Origin: Trebonia sp963773105
GTDB taxonomy: Bacteria > Actinomycetota > Actinomycetes > Streptosporangiales > Streptosporangiaceae
Assembly: GCA_963773105.1 (NCBI GenBank)
Contig: CAVZAA010000002.1
Location: forward strand, 1-64,000
DNA: 64,000 nucleotides
Direction: 5' to 3'
In this document: positions 1 to 7,971 of the stretch, piece by piece
Layout of the letters: every line of letters starts with the position of its first letter
How positions within the stretch are numbered: position 1 is the stretch's first letter
Notes under the pieces: generated by a model
Database searches by the model: none
Seen by the model: only the letters and a program-made list of their open reading frames with translations
What the model was told of the DNA's origin: nothing
Position numbers and translations under genes: made by a program

Positions 1-93
1 CCTTTTCGAGCTCGACCCAGGCGTCGCGGCGAGGGAGAACTTGCCGGGCTGGGTCTTGATCTTCGCCTGCCCCCCTCGGCCGGAGCCGGCAGA

Positions 94-603
94 TCAGCCG
101 ACTTCGCCTGCGGCTTCCTTGATGGCCTTGTCGATGTCCTTCGGTTTGACGTCGAGCTCCTTGGCGACTTGCTTCTCGGCCTTCAGCGCGGCCTTGTCCA
201 CTGCCTGCTCGATCGTGTTCTCCCCGACGATGACCAGCGCGGCCTGCCCGTCGTCGATGAGATCCCCGAGCTCCTTGACATCGGAGCGGGACATGCCGCG
301 CCACAAGTGGCCGCTCACCGCGCCGATGGCCGCGCCGACCGCCGTTGTGGCGATGATCGCGGGCGGGAACAGGCAGCCGACCAGCGCGCCGACGGCCGCG
401 CCGCCCCATCCCCCGTGCCGGGTGGCCATCTCGTCCTTGTTCTCGTGGACCTTGCCGTTGTCGTCCTTGGTGACCACGGCCGCGTCGTAACTCCCGACTG
501 CCCCGACCGCGTGCAGGTCCTTCACCACCGCGTAGTCAGCTTGCGCCGCCGCCTCATTGGGATAGGTGCCGATATAGATGAATACTGCCTCGGACTTCGC
601 CAT
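94..603 (-). CDS. DUF1269-family membrane protein
   Basis: A 169-residue protein of the DUF1269 type. The N-terminal half (about residues 1-60) is a soluble alpha/beta segment. A Gly/Ala-rich hydrophobic stretch at about 65-98 could form a membrane hairpin. It is followed by a motif ending WRGMSRSDVKELGD and a charged Lys/Glu-rich C-terminal helix. In other actinobacteria such proteins are annotated only by domain, so I assign no reaction. The gene stands alone; the other frames across it are shadows. The downstream 93 bases at the window edge could code for the tail of something else but show no start. Confidence 0.8.
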   Translation of the reverse strand: MAKSEAVFIYIGTYPNEAAAQADYAVVKDLHAVGAVGSYDAAVVTKDDNGKVHENKDEMATRHGGWGGAAVGALVGCLFPPAIIATTAVGAAIGAVSGHLWRGMSRSDVKELGDLIDDGQAALVIVGENTIEQAVDKAALKAEKQVAKELDVKPKDIDKAIKEAAGEVG

Positions 604-1080
604 CTCGTATCTCCTGTTCTGACGAGCTCCGGGTGAACCGGCGGCCGCGCCGGGTAAACCGTCAGCATCAGCCTTTTGCCGGCGGCCCGGGACCGAGTTG
701 TCTTCTCGGTCAGCGCCAGCGTCTGGTCCCTGCCAGGATGTGCGCTCGCATCGTGGCCGCGCATCAACCCATCGGGGTGAAGCCTGTCCGGCCTGCGTGG
801 CTGGCCACGACTCCGGCGTCCCCTAAGCCCCCGGTACCCGCCAACCCACGAGAAGTACCCGATGCGGGCCCGGCCGAGGAAGACGGTGGTTGCCGCTTCT
901 GGCCGGCGGGTACAGACCGCCCGGGATGGTCCGCAGTTCATCTGGCGGCGTTCGGCAGCGGATGTGCGCGGGCTGGTTCCCGTCACCTTCGCCCTAGCGG
1001 TCGTGCGGGCGCCGCGGGGTCCGGGGGCCGGTCCGTGGCGGCAAGCCACGGGGCGGCCAGAGTTCAACGGGGGGTAACTC
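604..1080. other. Intergenic stretch, no gene recognised
   Basis: Lies between the minus-strand DUF1269 gene and the plus-strand gene at 1081. Open frames cross it on both strands, but none has a convincing start, ribosome site or recognisable protein. Confidence 0.5.
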
Positions 1081-1371
1081 GTGCGTGTCATGGCAAGGAT
1101 CAGCATGCCGGTTGAGTCTGGGAACCAGGCGATCAAGGACGGCACCCTGGGCGGGGTCATGCAGCGCGCCGCCGAGCGCTGGAAGCCGGAGGCGATGTAC
1201 TTTACGACCTTCGACGGGCAGCGGACCGCGTTCATGGTGTTTGACCTGCCGGACGCGTCCGGCATACCGCCGTTCGCGGAGCCGTTCTTCATGGAGCTGA
1301 ACGCCAGCGTGGAGCTAGCCCCGGCGATGAACGGCGACGATCTGCAGAAGGGACTGTCCCAGCTCGGCTGA
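1081..1371 (+). CDS. Conserved small hypothetical protein (96 aa)
   Basis: A 96-residue soluble protein from a GTG start preceded by a run of six G six bases upstream. An ATG three codons in is an alternative. No signal peptide or membrane segment is visible. The sequence looks like a compact alpha/beta domain: an N-terminal strand, a helix with QRAAERWKPEA, a strand ending in YFTTFDGQRTAFMVFDL, then a conserved-looking acidic C-terminus. I do not recognise a defined function. Gene-like composition, a good start and clean ends support it being real. Confidence 0.6.
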   Translation: MRVMARISMPVESGNQAIKDGTLGGVMQRAAERWKPEAMYFTTFDGQRTAFMVFDLPDASGIPPFAEPFFMELNASVELAPAMNGDDLQKGLSQLG

Positions 1372-1452
1372 GTGGCGTCTCGCTTCGAGCGATGCCCGGA
1401 CATAGCGCGTGCGCGAGATGCGTAGTCCGGTATTACTCGGTTATACTCGTGG

Positions 1453-1686
1453 ATCTCTGTTCCTGATGAAATCTTCGAGCAGGCGACTGGCCAAGCGGCG
1501 CAGCTCGGCATCAGCAGGTCAGAGTTCTTTTCCCGTGCGGCCCGCCGGTATCTCGATGAACTGGCCGCCCAGTCACTCATCGGCCAGATCGACCAGGCGC
1601 TGCAGGCGGCAGAGGACGACGACTCGCCCATTGCGGCAGCCGCTGTCGGCCGCAGTCGGCTGGCGGCCGGGGACGACGACTGGTGA
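1453..1686 (+). pseudogene. Ribbon-helix-helix antitoxin (MazE-type) lacking a start codon
   Basis: The frame ending at 1686 reads ISVPDEIFEQATGQAAQLG, then SRSEFFSRAARRYLDEL and an acidic tail ending AAGDDDW, the pattern of an actinobacterial MazE/RHH antitoxin. It overlaps the downstream toxin by four bases (GTGA), the usual coupling in these loci. What should be the Met-Lys-x-x start is replaced by codons TTA TAC TCG TGG. In frame, no ATG, GTG or TTG exists back to the stop at 1423-1425; the nearest GTG is out of frame. Either translation uses a rare start such as ATT, or the antitoxin is dead. Confidence 0.7.
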
Positions 1687-2066
1687 CCCAGCGCGGCGAT
1701 GTTTGTTGGGCTGACCTCGGCGAGCCGCGCGGCAGCAGACCCGCCAAGCGCCGGCCCGTGCTGGTCATCCAGGCCGACCCCTACAACTCCAGCAGGCTGA
1801 ACACCACGCTGGCCGCCGTGCTCACGTCTAACACAGGCTTGGCCGCGATACCGGGCAACGTCTTCGTCCCGGCGACCGCGAGCAGGCTGCCCAGAGACTC
1901 CGTGGTTAACGTCACCGCAGCCCTATCGAGCAAGAATTCGATGGTCAAGCATGGGCCAGGGACGGCCGGGCTGTCTTTGAAGCAGCCGAGGCACCGGCGC
2001 GGGACCGCCCCCACGCGACGAGGGACTCAGTTAGCAAGGGGAATCAGCCGGGTCCGTTCGGGATAA
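1683..2066 (+). pseudogene. MazF/PemK-type toxin with degenerate C-terminus
   Basis: The first 80 or so residues are typical of a MazF endoribonuclease: GDVCWADLGEPRGSRPAKRR, PVLVIQAD, LTSNTGLAAIPGNVFVP and LPRDSVVNVTA. From there the expected segment (normally about 30-35 residues with a DL..VG...M..VD.GL pattern) is absent, replaced by a basic, low-quality tail (SKNSMVKHGPG to ISRVRSG). The C-terminal helix of MazF contributes to fold and antitoxin contact, so the product is probably inactive. The start GTG overlaps the antitoxin stop. Its stop codon sits inside the hairpin at 2051-2090. Confidence 0.75.
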
Positions 2067-2090
2067 AAAGAGATTTTTCCCGAACGGACC
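2051..2090. terminator. Hairpin between convergent genes, bidirectional terminator or small palindromic repeat
   Basis: Perfect 13-bp arms (2051-2063 and 2078-2090), extended by A:T pairs with one bulged T around an AGAGA loop. The A and T tracts would act as the T-rich side in either direction. It lies between the MazF frame and the minus-strand genes, and shares its GTCCGTT arm and ATAAAAAGA loop with the hairpin at 55164-55213. Confidence 0.7.
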
Positions 2091-2180
2091 GGTGTTTCTC
2101 CTCTTCCCCACTCAAGCACGCCGTGTGGCCAACGTATCCCGTGGCGTTTCCTGGCTGCTCACGGCATTACTGCGGCTCCG

Positions 2181-2280
2181 CTATAAGGGGATTCCGAGTG
2201 CTCCGATCTTGCTGATCTCGGCCCGGACGGTGTTTCCGGGGTTTAGGTACTTGCCGGGCCCGCTCACGTCATGGTGAACC
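2181..2280 (-). pseudogene. C-terminal remnant of a fumarylacetoacetate-hydrolase-family protein
   Basis: Reading the minus strand, the last 25 codons before the stop at 2181-2183 give GPGKYLNPGNTVRAEISKIG then ALGIPL. This matches the conserved end of FAH-family hydrolases (…L.PGD.V..EI.GIG.L.N.V). Upstream of this piece there is no more recognisable FAH sequence and no start, so only the C-terminus survives. It is too short to be certain, but the order and spacing of PG, EI and IG fit well. Confidence 0.45.
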
Positions 2281-2324
2281 CGGAGAGTACGTCTAGAACC
2301 GCTGAGCGGGACGTCTCGCGTGCG

Positions 2325-2714
2325 TTAGGAGGCCAGGACCTTGGCCTTCTCCTGGGCGAACTCCCGGTCAGAGATGACGTTGCGGTCGTGCAGGTCGGCC
2401 AGTTGGGCGAGCTGATCGGCGGTGCTCGACGACCGCGTTCCGTTCTGCGCGAGGTAACCGTCGTACGCAGCGTCCTGGGCCTGCGCCACCTGCACGGTCC
2501 GCTCGTGCATCTCCCCGCCCCGGACGATCAGGTAGACGACCACGCCGATGAGCGGGATTAGCAGGACGAACAGGAACCACACAGCCTTGGCAACGCCCGA
2601 CAGGTCGCGGCTGCGGAAGATGTCGATGAAGACCGTGATCAGGATCCAGAACCAGACGATCCACAGGAACACCTCGAAGATCGTCCAGAAGACATTCAGC
2701 AGCGGATAAGACAT
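2325..2714 (-). CDS. Small membrane protein with PLDc_N-like and SHOCT domains
   Basis: A 129-residue protein starting at the ATG at 2714, which has a strong GAGGAGG ribosome site; the longer frame upstream is not needed. Residues about 5-30 and 40-62 are two membrane segments of the PLDc_N (cardiolipin-synthase N-terminal-like) type, with the typical SRDLSG..KA.W linker. The C-terminal residues about 95-128 (ADQLAQLADLHDRNVISDRE, then FAQEKAKVL) are a classic SHOCT domain, a short oligomerisation module. Function is unknown; such proteins are common single genes in actinobacteria. Confidence 0.85.
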   Translation of the reverse strand: MSYPLLNVFWTIFEVFLWIVWFWILITVFIDIFRSRDLSGVAKAVWFLFVLLIPLIGVVVYLIVRGGEMHERTVQVAQAQDAAYDGYLAQNGTRSSSTADQLAQLADLHDRNVISDREFAQEKAKVLAS

Positions 2715-3093
2715 CGGTCTCCTCCTCAATTTCCGGCACCGCGTCGGCGCCCATTGTCGAGAAGTATCTCCGTTCACGGCGACGTGCCCATCACCCTTGC
2801 CGGGGGATCCTGCCCCCTCACATCCGCTGACGCGCTGGAGGACAAATCCTGGTCCTGGCACCAGGCCGGCCACCAGGCGTCGCCTTGTCGACCGGCTCCG
2901 GCAGGGCCTGGGCGATGTGATCGGCGACCTCATTCTGCGTTCAAGCGCGATAAGCCTGCACGAGCAGACACTGGTCGCGGCCGGAGACTACGTCAATTGC
3001 GAACTCAGTGGTCAAAACCGGGCTTATTGGTGCAGTTCCCCTCGGACACGATGCACTCCAATAACGCGACGTATCGCCGCACGGCCATGATCT

Positions 3094-3158
3094 GATCACG
3101 AAGGATTTAATCCTGACGAAGGATAATTATCGTATAAGTGCATAAATCCTTCGTGATC
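3094..3158. repeat. Perfect 16-bp inverted repeat with AT-rich centre
   Basis: GATCACGAAGGATTTA at 3094-3109 is repeated inverted at 3143-3158. The 33-bp centre is AT-rich and holds another ACGAAGGAT copy. The local composition contrasts with the GC-rich surroundings. It could be a hairpin, a protein-binding site or the remnant of a small element; no gene start lies close by. Confidence 0.7.
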
Positions 3159-3190
3159 ACGCGACCAACTCACGGGCGCCCGCCAGAGCC

Positions 3191-3238
3191 GCGATTAGCG
3201 TTACTTGCCGGGCTAACGCGACTGGAGTTCCTCGGCTC
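3191..3238. repeat. Dispersed repeat, copy A
   Basis: 48 bp matching copy B at 29670-29717 at about 42 of 48 positions. The block ACTGGAGTTCCTCGGCTC is identical in both. Both copies are intergenic. Confidence 0.75.
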
Positions 3239-3483
3239 CAGCCGCCCGAATGCCATGTATCCGTGCGTCGATACGCCATGTACCCTCACCTGGGCGGATG
3301 CGCCGCGCCGGTAGGTCAGATCCAGCATGCCCCTAGTCCACGCGCCCCCCCCGAGAACGGCAGCCGGATGTTCGAAGGACACGCCCGTCTGCTACCTGCA
3401 TCGGCGCGGGCAGATATGCCGTACCTGCCGGGCATGCGACAGCCCCACATGCAGCTGGGCGCCCCTGCCGTTCCGGGGCCGGC

Positions 3484-4887
3484 TTAGCCGAGCTGCTCGA
3501 TGAAGGCGCGCAGGTCGTTCAGGGTCTGGCAGGTGACGGCCGCGGTGCAGTGCGGCTTGTAGGCGCTCATCATGGAGTCCCCGGTGTCCCACAGCGCGCG
3601 CCGCTCGGGGTTCAGCCAGTACACCGAGCCGGCCCGGCGGGCGATCTTGGCCAGCGTGGCCTCCTCCGCCGGGCGGAAGTTGCCCCGGGCGTCCCCGAAA
3701 ATGAGAACCGTGGCGCGATGGTCCAGTTCCTGGCTGACTGCGGCGTGGAACTGCCGCAGCGCGCGGCCGTAGTCGGTAGAGTCGCCGAGCTCGCCGGCCG
3801 TCACGTAGTCGCGCATCACCGCGATGGCCTGCTCGGGGCCGCGGACCTGCCGGAAGGCGTCGGTGACTTCGGCTGCGATGTCGATGAAGGCGAAGGTTCG
3901 CTGCCGGGAGAACAGCTGCGACATCGCCGTCACCAGGCTGACGGTGAAGGCGGCGAAGTTCGCCACCGAGCCGGACATGTCGGCCAGGACGTAAAGGTGC
4001 GGCTTGGTGGGCCGGGGCCTGCGGTGCACGACCTTCACGGGCACCCCGCCAGTCGCCATCGAGGCGCGCAGGGTAGCCCGGACGTCAATGAGGTCGGTGC
4101 GGCTGCGGCGCTTTCGCATGACGGTGGTCGCGAGCTTGTGCTGGATCGGGATCATGACCCGCTGGATCTCAGCCAGCTGCGCCCGGTTCGCCCGCACGAG
4201 GTCGATGTCGGCGGTCAGCGGCTGGCGCAGCGTCTTGGCGACCGCGTCTGCGCCCCGGTCGGCGACGAGCAGCTCCCTGATGGACTTGCGGACCTGACTC
4301 CGCAGGAGCTCGGCCCGGGTGGTGGTCTGGGTCCGCTGGAGCTCGAACCGCAGGTGCTGCTCGGGATCGTCGAGCCCGCCAGACCCGCCGGACCCACCGA
4401 TGTCCGCGGCGGCCTCCGCAAGCTGCTGCGCCACCAGCTCATCCAGCCGCAGGCCTGCCAGCGCCGACAGCTCGTAGAACACCCCGGCCACCGGGCGTCC
4501 CGGCTCGAACTGGACGAAATCCTCGACCGCCTGCTCGGCGACCTGGCGGGCGAGCTCCTCCGATCCATTGCGCAGGACGCTGCGGACGGCATGCTCCAGG
4601 TCCACCCGTGGCTTGGTGTCGGGGGTGTCGGCTTGCGCTGCCCGGCGAGCGCTCGCCGGGTCGAAGTAGAGGTCGAAGACCTCCTCGAAGACGGCGAGGT
4701 GGTCGGCCGACTTGACCAGCGTGGCGCGCAGCGCGGTGCGCAGCCCGTCGGCCCGGTCGAGCTCGGCTATTCTCACGGCCCGCATGGCGTCCAGCCGCTC
4801 GACCATGGAAATGGGCACCCCGCGGGAGCGCAGCTCATCGGTGAACCGGTGAATGCGCTCGAGCGGCGAGATGGCGGTGCTGGTCAA
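3484..4887 (-). CDS. VWA-domain CoxE-like protein
   Basis: A 467-residue soluble protein whose C-terminal 200 residues form a von Willebrand A domain of the CoxE type: LYVLADMSGSVANFAAFTVS carries the MIDAS DxSxS, with the later TDYGRAL and FGDARGNF parts. The N-terminal half is helical and charged. In known pairs, CoxE-like VWA proteins act with a MoxR ATPase to insert metals or remodel complexes, such as CO dehydrogenase maturation. The MoxR partner lies 31 bases upstream on the same strand, so they form an operon. No CO dehydrogenase, methanol dehydrogenase or other obvious client is in this window, so the substrate is unknown. Confidence 0.85.
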   Translation of the reverse strand: MTSTAISPLERIHRFTDELRSRGVPISMVERLDAMRAVRIAELDRADGLRTALRATLVKSADHLAVFEEVFDLYFDPASARRAAQADTPDTKPRVDLEHAVRSVLRNGSEELARQVAEQAVEDFVQFEPGRPVAGVFYELSALAGLRLDELVAQQLAEAAADIGGSGGSGGLDDPEQHLRFELQRTQTTTRAELLRSQVRKSIRELLVADRGADAVAKTLRQPLTADIDLVRANRAQLAEIQRVMIPIQHKLATTVMRKRRSRTDLIDVRATLRASMATGGVPVKVVHRRPRPTKPHLYVLADMSGSVANFAAFTVSLVTAMSQLFSRQRTFAFIDIAAEVTDAFRQVRGPEQAIAVMRDYVTAGELGDSTDYGRALRQFHAAVSQELDHRATVLIFGDARGNFRPAEEATLAKIARRAGSVYWLNPERRALWDTGDSMMSAYKPHCTAAVTCQTLNDLRAFIEQLG

Positions 4888-4918
4888 GGCTGACTGTCCG
4901 TGGCGCGTCCTCGGCCCT

Positions 4919-5863
4919 TCACGGTCGCTTGTTCCACTGGCGCGGCGTGAGGGCGGCCTCCGCGATCTGGACGTCGTCGCGGTACTTCAGCAGCACGTTC
5001 AGCGCGAGCGAGGAATCCGTCACGTTCAGGTCCGTGGCACCGAGCAGGTGCAGCGTCCGGGCCAGGTCGATGGTCTCCGAGACGGACGGCGGCTTCTTCA
5101 GGTTCAGACGGCGCAGGGTCTCCACGAGGCCGACGAGCCGGTCCACGAGCTCCCGCGCGAGGCCCGGGACCGCGTGCTCCACGATCTCCCGCTCCCGCTG
5201 CGCTGCCGGGTAGTCAAGATAGAGGAACAGGCACCGGCGCTTGAGCGCCTCCGACAGGTCCCGGGTGTTGTTCGAGGTAAGGAACACCAGCGGCACGTGG
5301 CGGGCTTCCAGGCGGCCCAACTCGGGCACCGATACCTGGTGCTCGGCGAGGACCTCAAGGAACAGCGCCTCGGTCTCCGCGTCGACCCGGTCGACCTCGT
5401 CCACGAGCAGCACCGCGGGCTGCGGGCTGCGGATCGCCTCCAGCATCGGTCGGGTCAGCAGGAACCGCTCGTCGAAGATCCCCTTCCCGTCCTCGATGAC
5501 GGCGTCGGCGGAGAACGTCTCGTCACCGCGCGCCGCCTGGATCCACAGCAGCTGCTTGCGGTAGTCCCACTCGTACAGGGCCTTCGACTCGTCGATGCCC
5601 TCGTAGCACTGCAGCCGGATGAGCGGGCGGTCCGCCATCATCGCCACCGACTTGGCCAGCTGCGTCTTGCCGGTCCCGGCCGGCCCCTCAATGAGGAGCG
5701 GCTTGCCAAGCCGCGCGGCCAGGCTCACCACGCCGGCGATCTTGTCATCGGCCAGGTACCCCGCCGCGGCGAGGCCCGACCGGACCGATGCCGTGTCCGC
5801 GAACACGCCGCCCACATCGTCGGCCTGGATCAACGGAAGGCCCTCCTGAGCTGTCTGCGGCAT
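4919..5863 (-). CDS. MoxR-type AAA+ ATPase
   Basis: A 314-residue AAA+ ATPase from the ATG at 5863 (MPQTAQEGL). An upstream extension in frame is poor sequence and unlikely. Walker A is GPAGTGKTQ, Walker B is VLLVDEVDRVD, and LVFLTSNNTRDLSEALKRR includes sensor 1 and the arginine finger region. The C-terminal lid contains the usual PPSVSETIDLARTLHLLG of MoxR members close to the CoxD type. It precedes the VWA gene and presumably powers conformational change in a client bound by that protein. A TAGTGT four bases before the start may be a -10 element, but the spacing is short for a leaderless start. Confidence 0.88.
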   Translation of the reverse strand: MPQTAQEGLPLIQADDVGGVFADTASVRSGLAAAGYLADDKIAGVVSLAARLGKPLLIEGPAGTGKTQLAKSVAMMADRPLIRLQCYEGIDESKALYEWDYRKQLLWIQAARGDETFSADAVIEDGKGIFDERFLLTRPMLEAIRSPQPAVLLVDEVDRVDAETEALFLEVLAEHQVSVPELGRLEARHVPLVFLTSNNTRDLSEALKRRCLFLYLDYPAAQREREIVEHAVPGLARELVDRLVGLVETLRRLNLKKPPSVSETIDLARTLHLLGATDLNVTDSSLALNVLLKYRDDVQIAEAALTPRQWNKRP

Positions 5864-6331
5864 ACCCACACTACTGTGCGGTAACAGGCGGCGCGCTGTC
5901 CAGCCGCCATAGCCCTCCTCCACGGGTCGGGCCGAGCGGACGTCCAGCCCGGTGACATGGAACGGTTTCGCCGCCTGAGGCCAGGGACCGGGCGGCAGCC
6001 TTCGTGGCGCAGGGCATCCGCACCCCGATGTGCCTGAGATATCACCCGTCCCCCCACACCGGGGCGACGTTATGGCCAAGGGAAACCAGCTGATCCAGGA
6101 CGGTCGCCGCTGCCGCTCCGCTCACCGCGACTCGCGCACAATGCGAAAGTCGAGTTGATATGGGACAGGAGATTTACTAGTGAGACTGGATCGACAATAC
6201 AGGCAATCAATGTGGAAATCGGCAGACGTGAGTTCGGCCTAAAATCGTGACATTCCAATGCGCACCGCTTACGCGCACTACAACCCCACCTGAGCCGGTC
6301 CTTCGGAGCCCGTCCAGGGTGCGAGCGGCGA
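5864..6331. other. Intergenic stretch, no gene recognised
   Basis: About 470 bp upstream of the MoxR gene and downstream of the amphi-Trp gene. The middle (about 6130-6260) is less GC-rich than its flanks. No convincing start or product in any frame. Confidence 0.5.
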
Positions 6332-6550
6332 CTACCACGTCAGCTCGATCTCAAGCTCGGTGCCGTCATCCTCGATCTCAAATTCCACTTTCAGATGAAC
6401 CTGATCGGGGACGCGGGCGGCGAACCGGAGGTCCCCGCGTTCGATGACGAAATCGTTGTTCGAGGCAAGCTCGTCAGCGATCTCGTGCAGGCGCGAAGCC
6501 GCCGCCTCCCGGGTGAGGGTGGTCTTGTCCTTCAGTTCCATGAATTTCAA
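6332..6550 (-). CDS. Amphi-Trp domain protein
   Basis: A 72-residue protein ending DDGTELEIELTW, the signature C-terminus of the amphi-Trp domain, preceded by a helix (LTREAAASRLHEIADELAS) and a strand pair. I prefer the TTG start at 6550 because GGAG lies six bases upstream; the ATG three codons in (6541) is the alternative. A longer frame reaching 6664 runs through the terminator hairpin and is not credible. The family has no known biochemical role. Confidence 0.8.
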   Translation of the reverse strand: MKFMELKDKTTLTREAAASRLHEIADELASNNDFVIERGDLRFAARVPDQVHLKVEFEIEDDGTELEIELTW

Positions 6551-6632
6551 GTGAGTCTCCGATCCTCGAGTGACAGCCTCACCCCGCGGTGGCTCGTTCC
6601 CGACGAGGGCGGCGCGAAACAGGTTGGGCCAC

Positions 6633-6675
6633 CGCGAAAGCCGGTGACGCGGGGATCGCGTCACCGGCTTTCGCG
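6633..6675 (-). terminator. Strong hairpin terminator of the beta-helix gene
   Basis: Perfect 18-bp arms (6633-6650 and 6658-6675) around a 7-base loop, starting nine bases past the end of the minus-strand gene at 6685. There is no T tract, as usual in actinobacteria. Confidence 0.8.
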
Positions 6676-6684
6676 CTAACCGGG

Positions 6685-7971
6685 TCAGTGGTTCGCGGAG
6701 ACCGGTGTGGTCACGTTGAAGAACGTGTTGGTCCCTAGGCCGAACGCCGCGACCGGCTTGCTGAGCCAGACGCCGATCGAGTTGTCGAAAATGATGTTTC
6801 GCGCGATGGCGACCGTGACGGGAGCGCCGCCGGAGAACACGAGCACGCCGGTCGTCTTCAGGTCCTCGGGACTCGCGGGCGCGTCAAGCGTGTCCCCGTC
6901 GAGGTTGTTCTTGCCGATGGTGTTGCCGACGAGCACGTTGCCGCTCAGGTCCTCGAACTGTCCCTTGCCGATGGTGTGGGCGTGCATCGTCACGCCAGAC
7001 AGTCCGTTGCCGGCGATGTAGTTGCCCTGAACCTGGTTGTCATAGGAGGCGGTGCCAGGCCCTGCGTTCGCGAACAGCACTCCGGCTCCCTCGCCCTTGA
7101 CTCCGTTGTCGGTCACCACGTTGTCCCTGATGACGTTGCGGTAGACACCCGCGACCGCCGGCTGCGGCACGCCCTTGGCGCTGAGCGCACCTGGGTTGTG
7201 CCCCGGAACGGTGATCCCGCAGTCCGAGGCGTTGCCGGTCACGACGTTGTTCTCCACCACGTTGTCGTGCGTGGGCCCGATGTCGTCGCTCAGCAGCACC
7301 CCGCCGGAATTATCGGCGATGAAGTTACCGCTGATCGTGGAGTAGGCGACGTTGCCCGCGAAGTGCACGCCCTCGCCGCAGTCGCCGGGCACCTGTCCCT
7401 GGGCCGCGCACTGGAAGTACGGCGACTTGGGCGGGACGCCGCCGCCAAGGTCGTTGTGCACGACGGAGTCGTGTGTGATCACGATGCCGGACACGGGGCC
7501 GCCAAGGCCGGCGGCCAGGACCCCCTCACCCTGGGCGTTGGTGACTGTGAACCCGCTGAGCGTGACATGGGAGCTCGCAATGACCACGGCGGCGAAGATG
7601 GTTGCCGTGCCGAGCCCGGGCAGGGTGACCTTGAACGTCGGCGTGACGCCCTTTTCGTCGATGGTGGCCCGCTGGCCGAGGAGTGATAGCGGTTTGGCGA
7701 CCACCACCTGCTCGTGGTACGTCCCGGCGCATACGATGACCGTCCCCCCGGTGGGGCCAGCGCTGACGGCGGACTGAATGGTCCGGAACCCTGCGGATTG
7801 GCAAGAATCACCATTGTTATTCGGATTGCCCTGTGGTGAAACGTAGAGAGTGCTGCCGCTGAACCACCTCGGGTTGGCGGATGCTGCTTCCGCATGCGCT
7901 ACCACCGCACCGGCCGCCAGTAGCGGCGCCATCAGCGCGCCTGCTATCCGGATATTCCGCTTGGATTTCAT
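6685..7971 (-). CDS. Secreted right-handed parallel beta-helix protein
   Basis: A 428-residue protein from the ATG at 7971, with GGGGGAAAG just upstream. A signal peptide (KSKRNIRIAGALMAPLLAAG and an AEAASA cleavage region near residue 30) directs export. The mature part opens with LYVSPQGNPNNNGDSC and TIQSAV, then GGTVIVCAGTYHEQVVV, the standard entry of NosD/pectate-lyase-like helices. Many repeated short strands with NVVENNVVTGN and YISGNFIAD-type Asn ladders follow. Such proteins bind or cleave polysaccharide, but I see no diagnostic catalytic residues. Single gene with its own terminator. Confidence 0.85.
   Translation of the reverse strand: MKSKRNIRIAGALMAPLLAAGAVVAHAEAASANPRWFSGSTLYVSPQGNPNNNGDSCQSAGFRTIQSAVSAGPTGGTVIVCAGTYHEQVVVAKPLSLLGQRATIDEKGVTPTFKVTLPGLGTATIFAAVVIASSHVTLSGFTVTNAQGEGVLAAGLGGPVSGIVITHDSVVHNDLGGGVPPKSPYFQCAAQGQVPGDCGEGVHFAGNVAYSTISGNFIADNSGGVLLSDDIGPTHDNVVENNVVTGNASDCGITVPGHNPGALSAKGVPQPAVAGVYRNVIRDNVVTDNGVKGEGAGVLFANAGPGTASYDNQVQGNYIAGNGLSGVTMHAHTIGKGQFEDLSGNVLVGNTIGKNNLDGDTLDAPASPEDLKTTGVLVFSGGAPVTVAIARNIIFDNSIGVWLSKPVAAFGLGTNTFFNVTTPVSANH

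Larger units (their letters stand above)
2715..3483. other. Gene-free stretch holding an inverted repeat and a dispersed repeat
   Basis: No frame here has both a start and a recognisable product. Its visible contents are the 16-bp inverted repeat at 3094-3158 and dispersed repeat copy A at 3191-3238. A plus-strand frame over 2797-3090 shows vaguely protein-like composition but I cannot place it. Confidence 0.55.

Noticed and set aside
1..93. Partial gene at the left edge on the minus strand
   Set aside because: A frame reading KIKTQPGKFSLAATPG is open but has no start and no recognisable family in so few codons.
522..1631. 369-codon minus-strand frame
   Set aside because: Crosses the 1081 gene and the antitoxin antisense and shows no known domain; composition is shadow-like.
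2797..3090. 97-codon plus-strand frame in the gene desert
   Set aside because: Some protein-like stretches but no ribosome site and no recognisable family; not supported as a gene.
3550..4893. 447-codon plus-strand frame
   Set aside because: Shadow of the VWA gene on the opposite strand; low-complexity composition.
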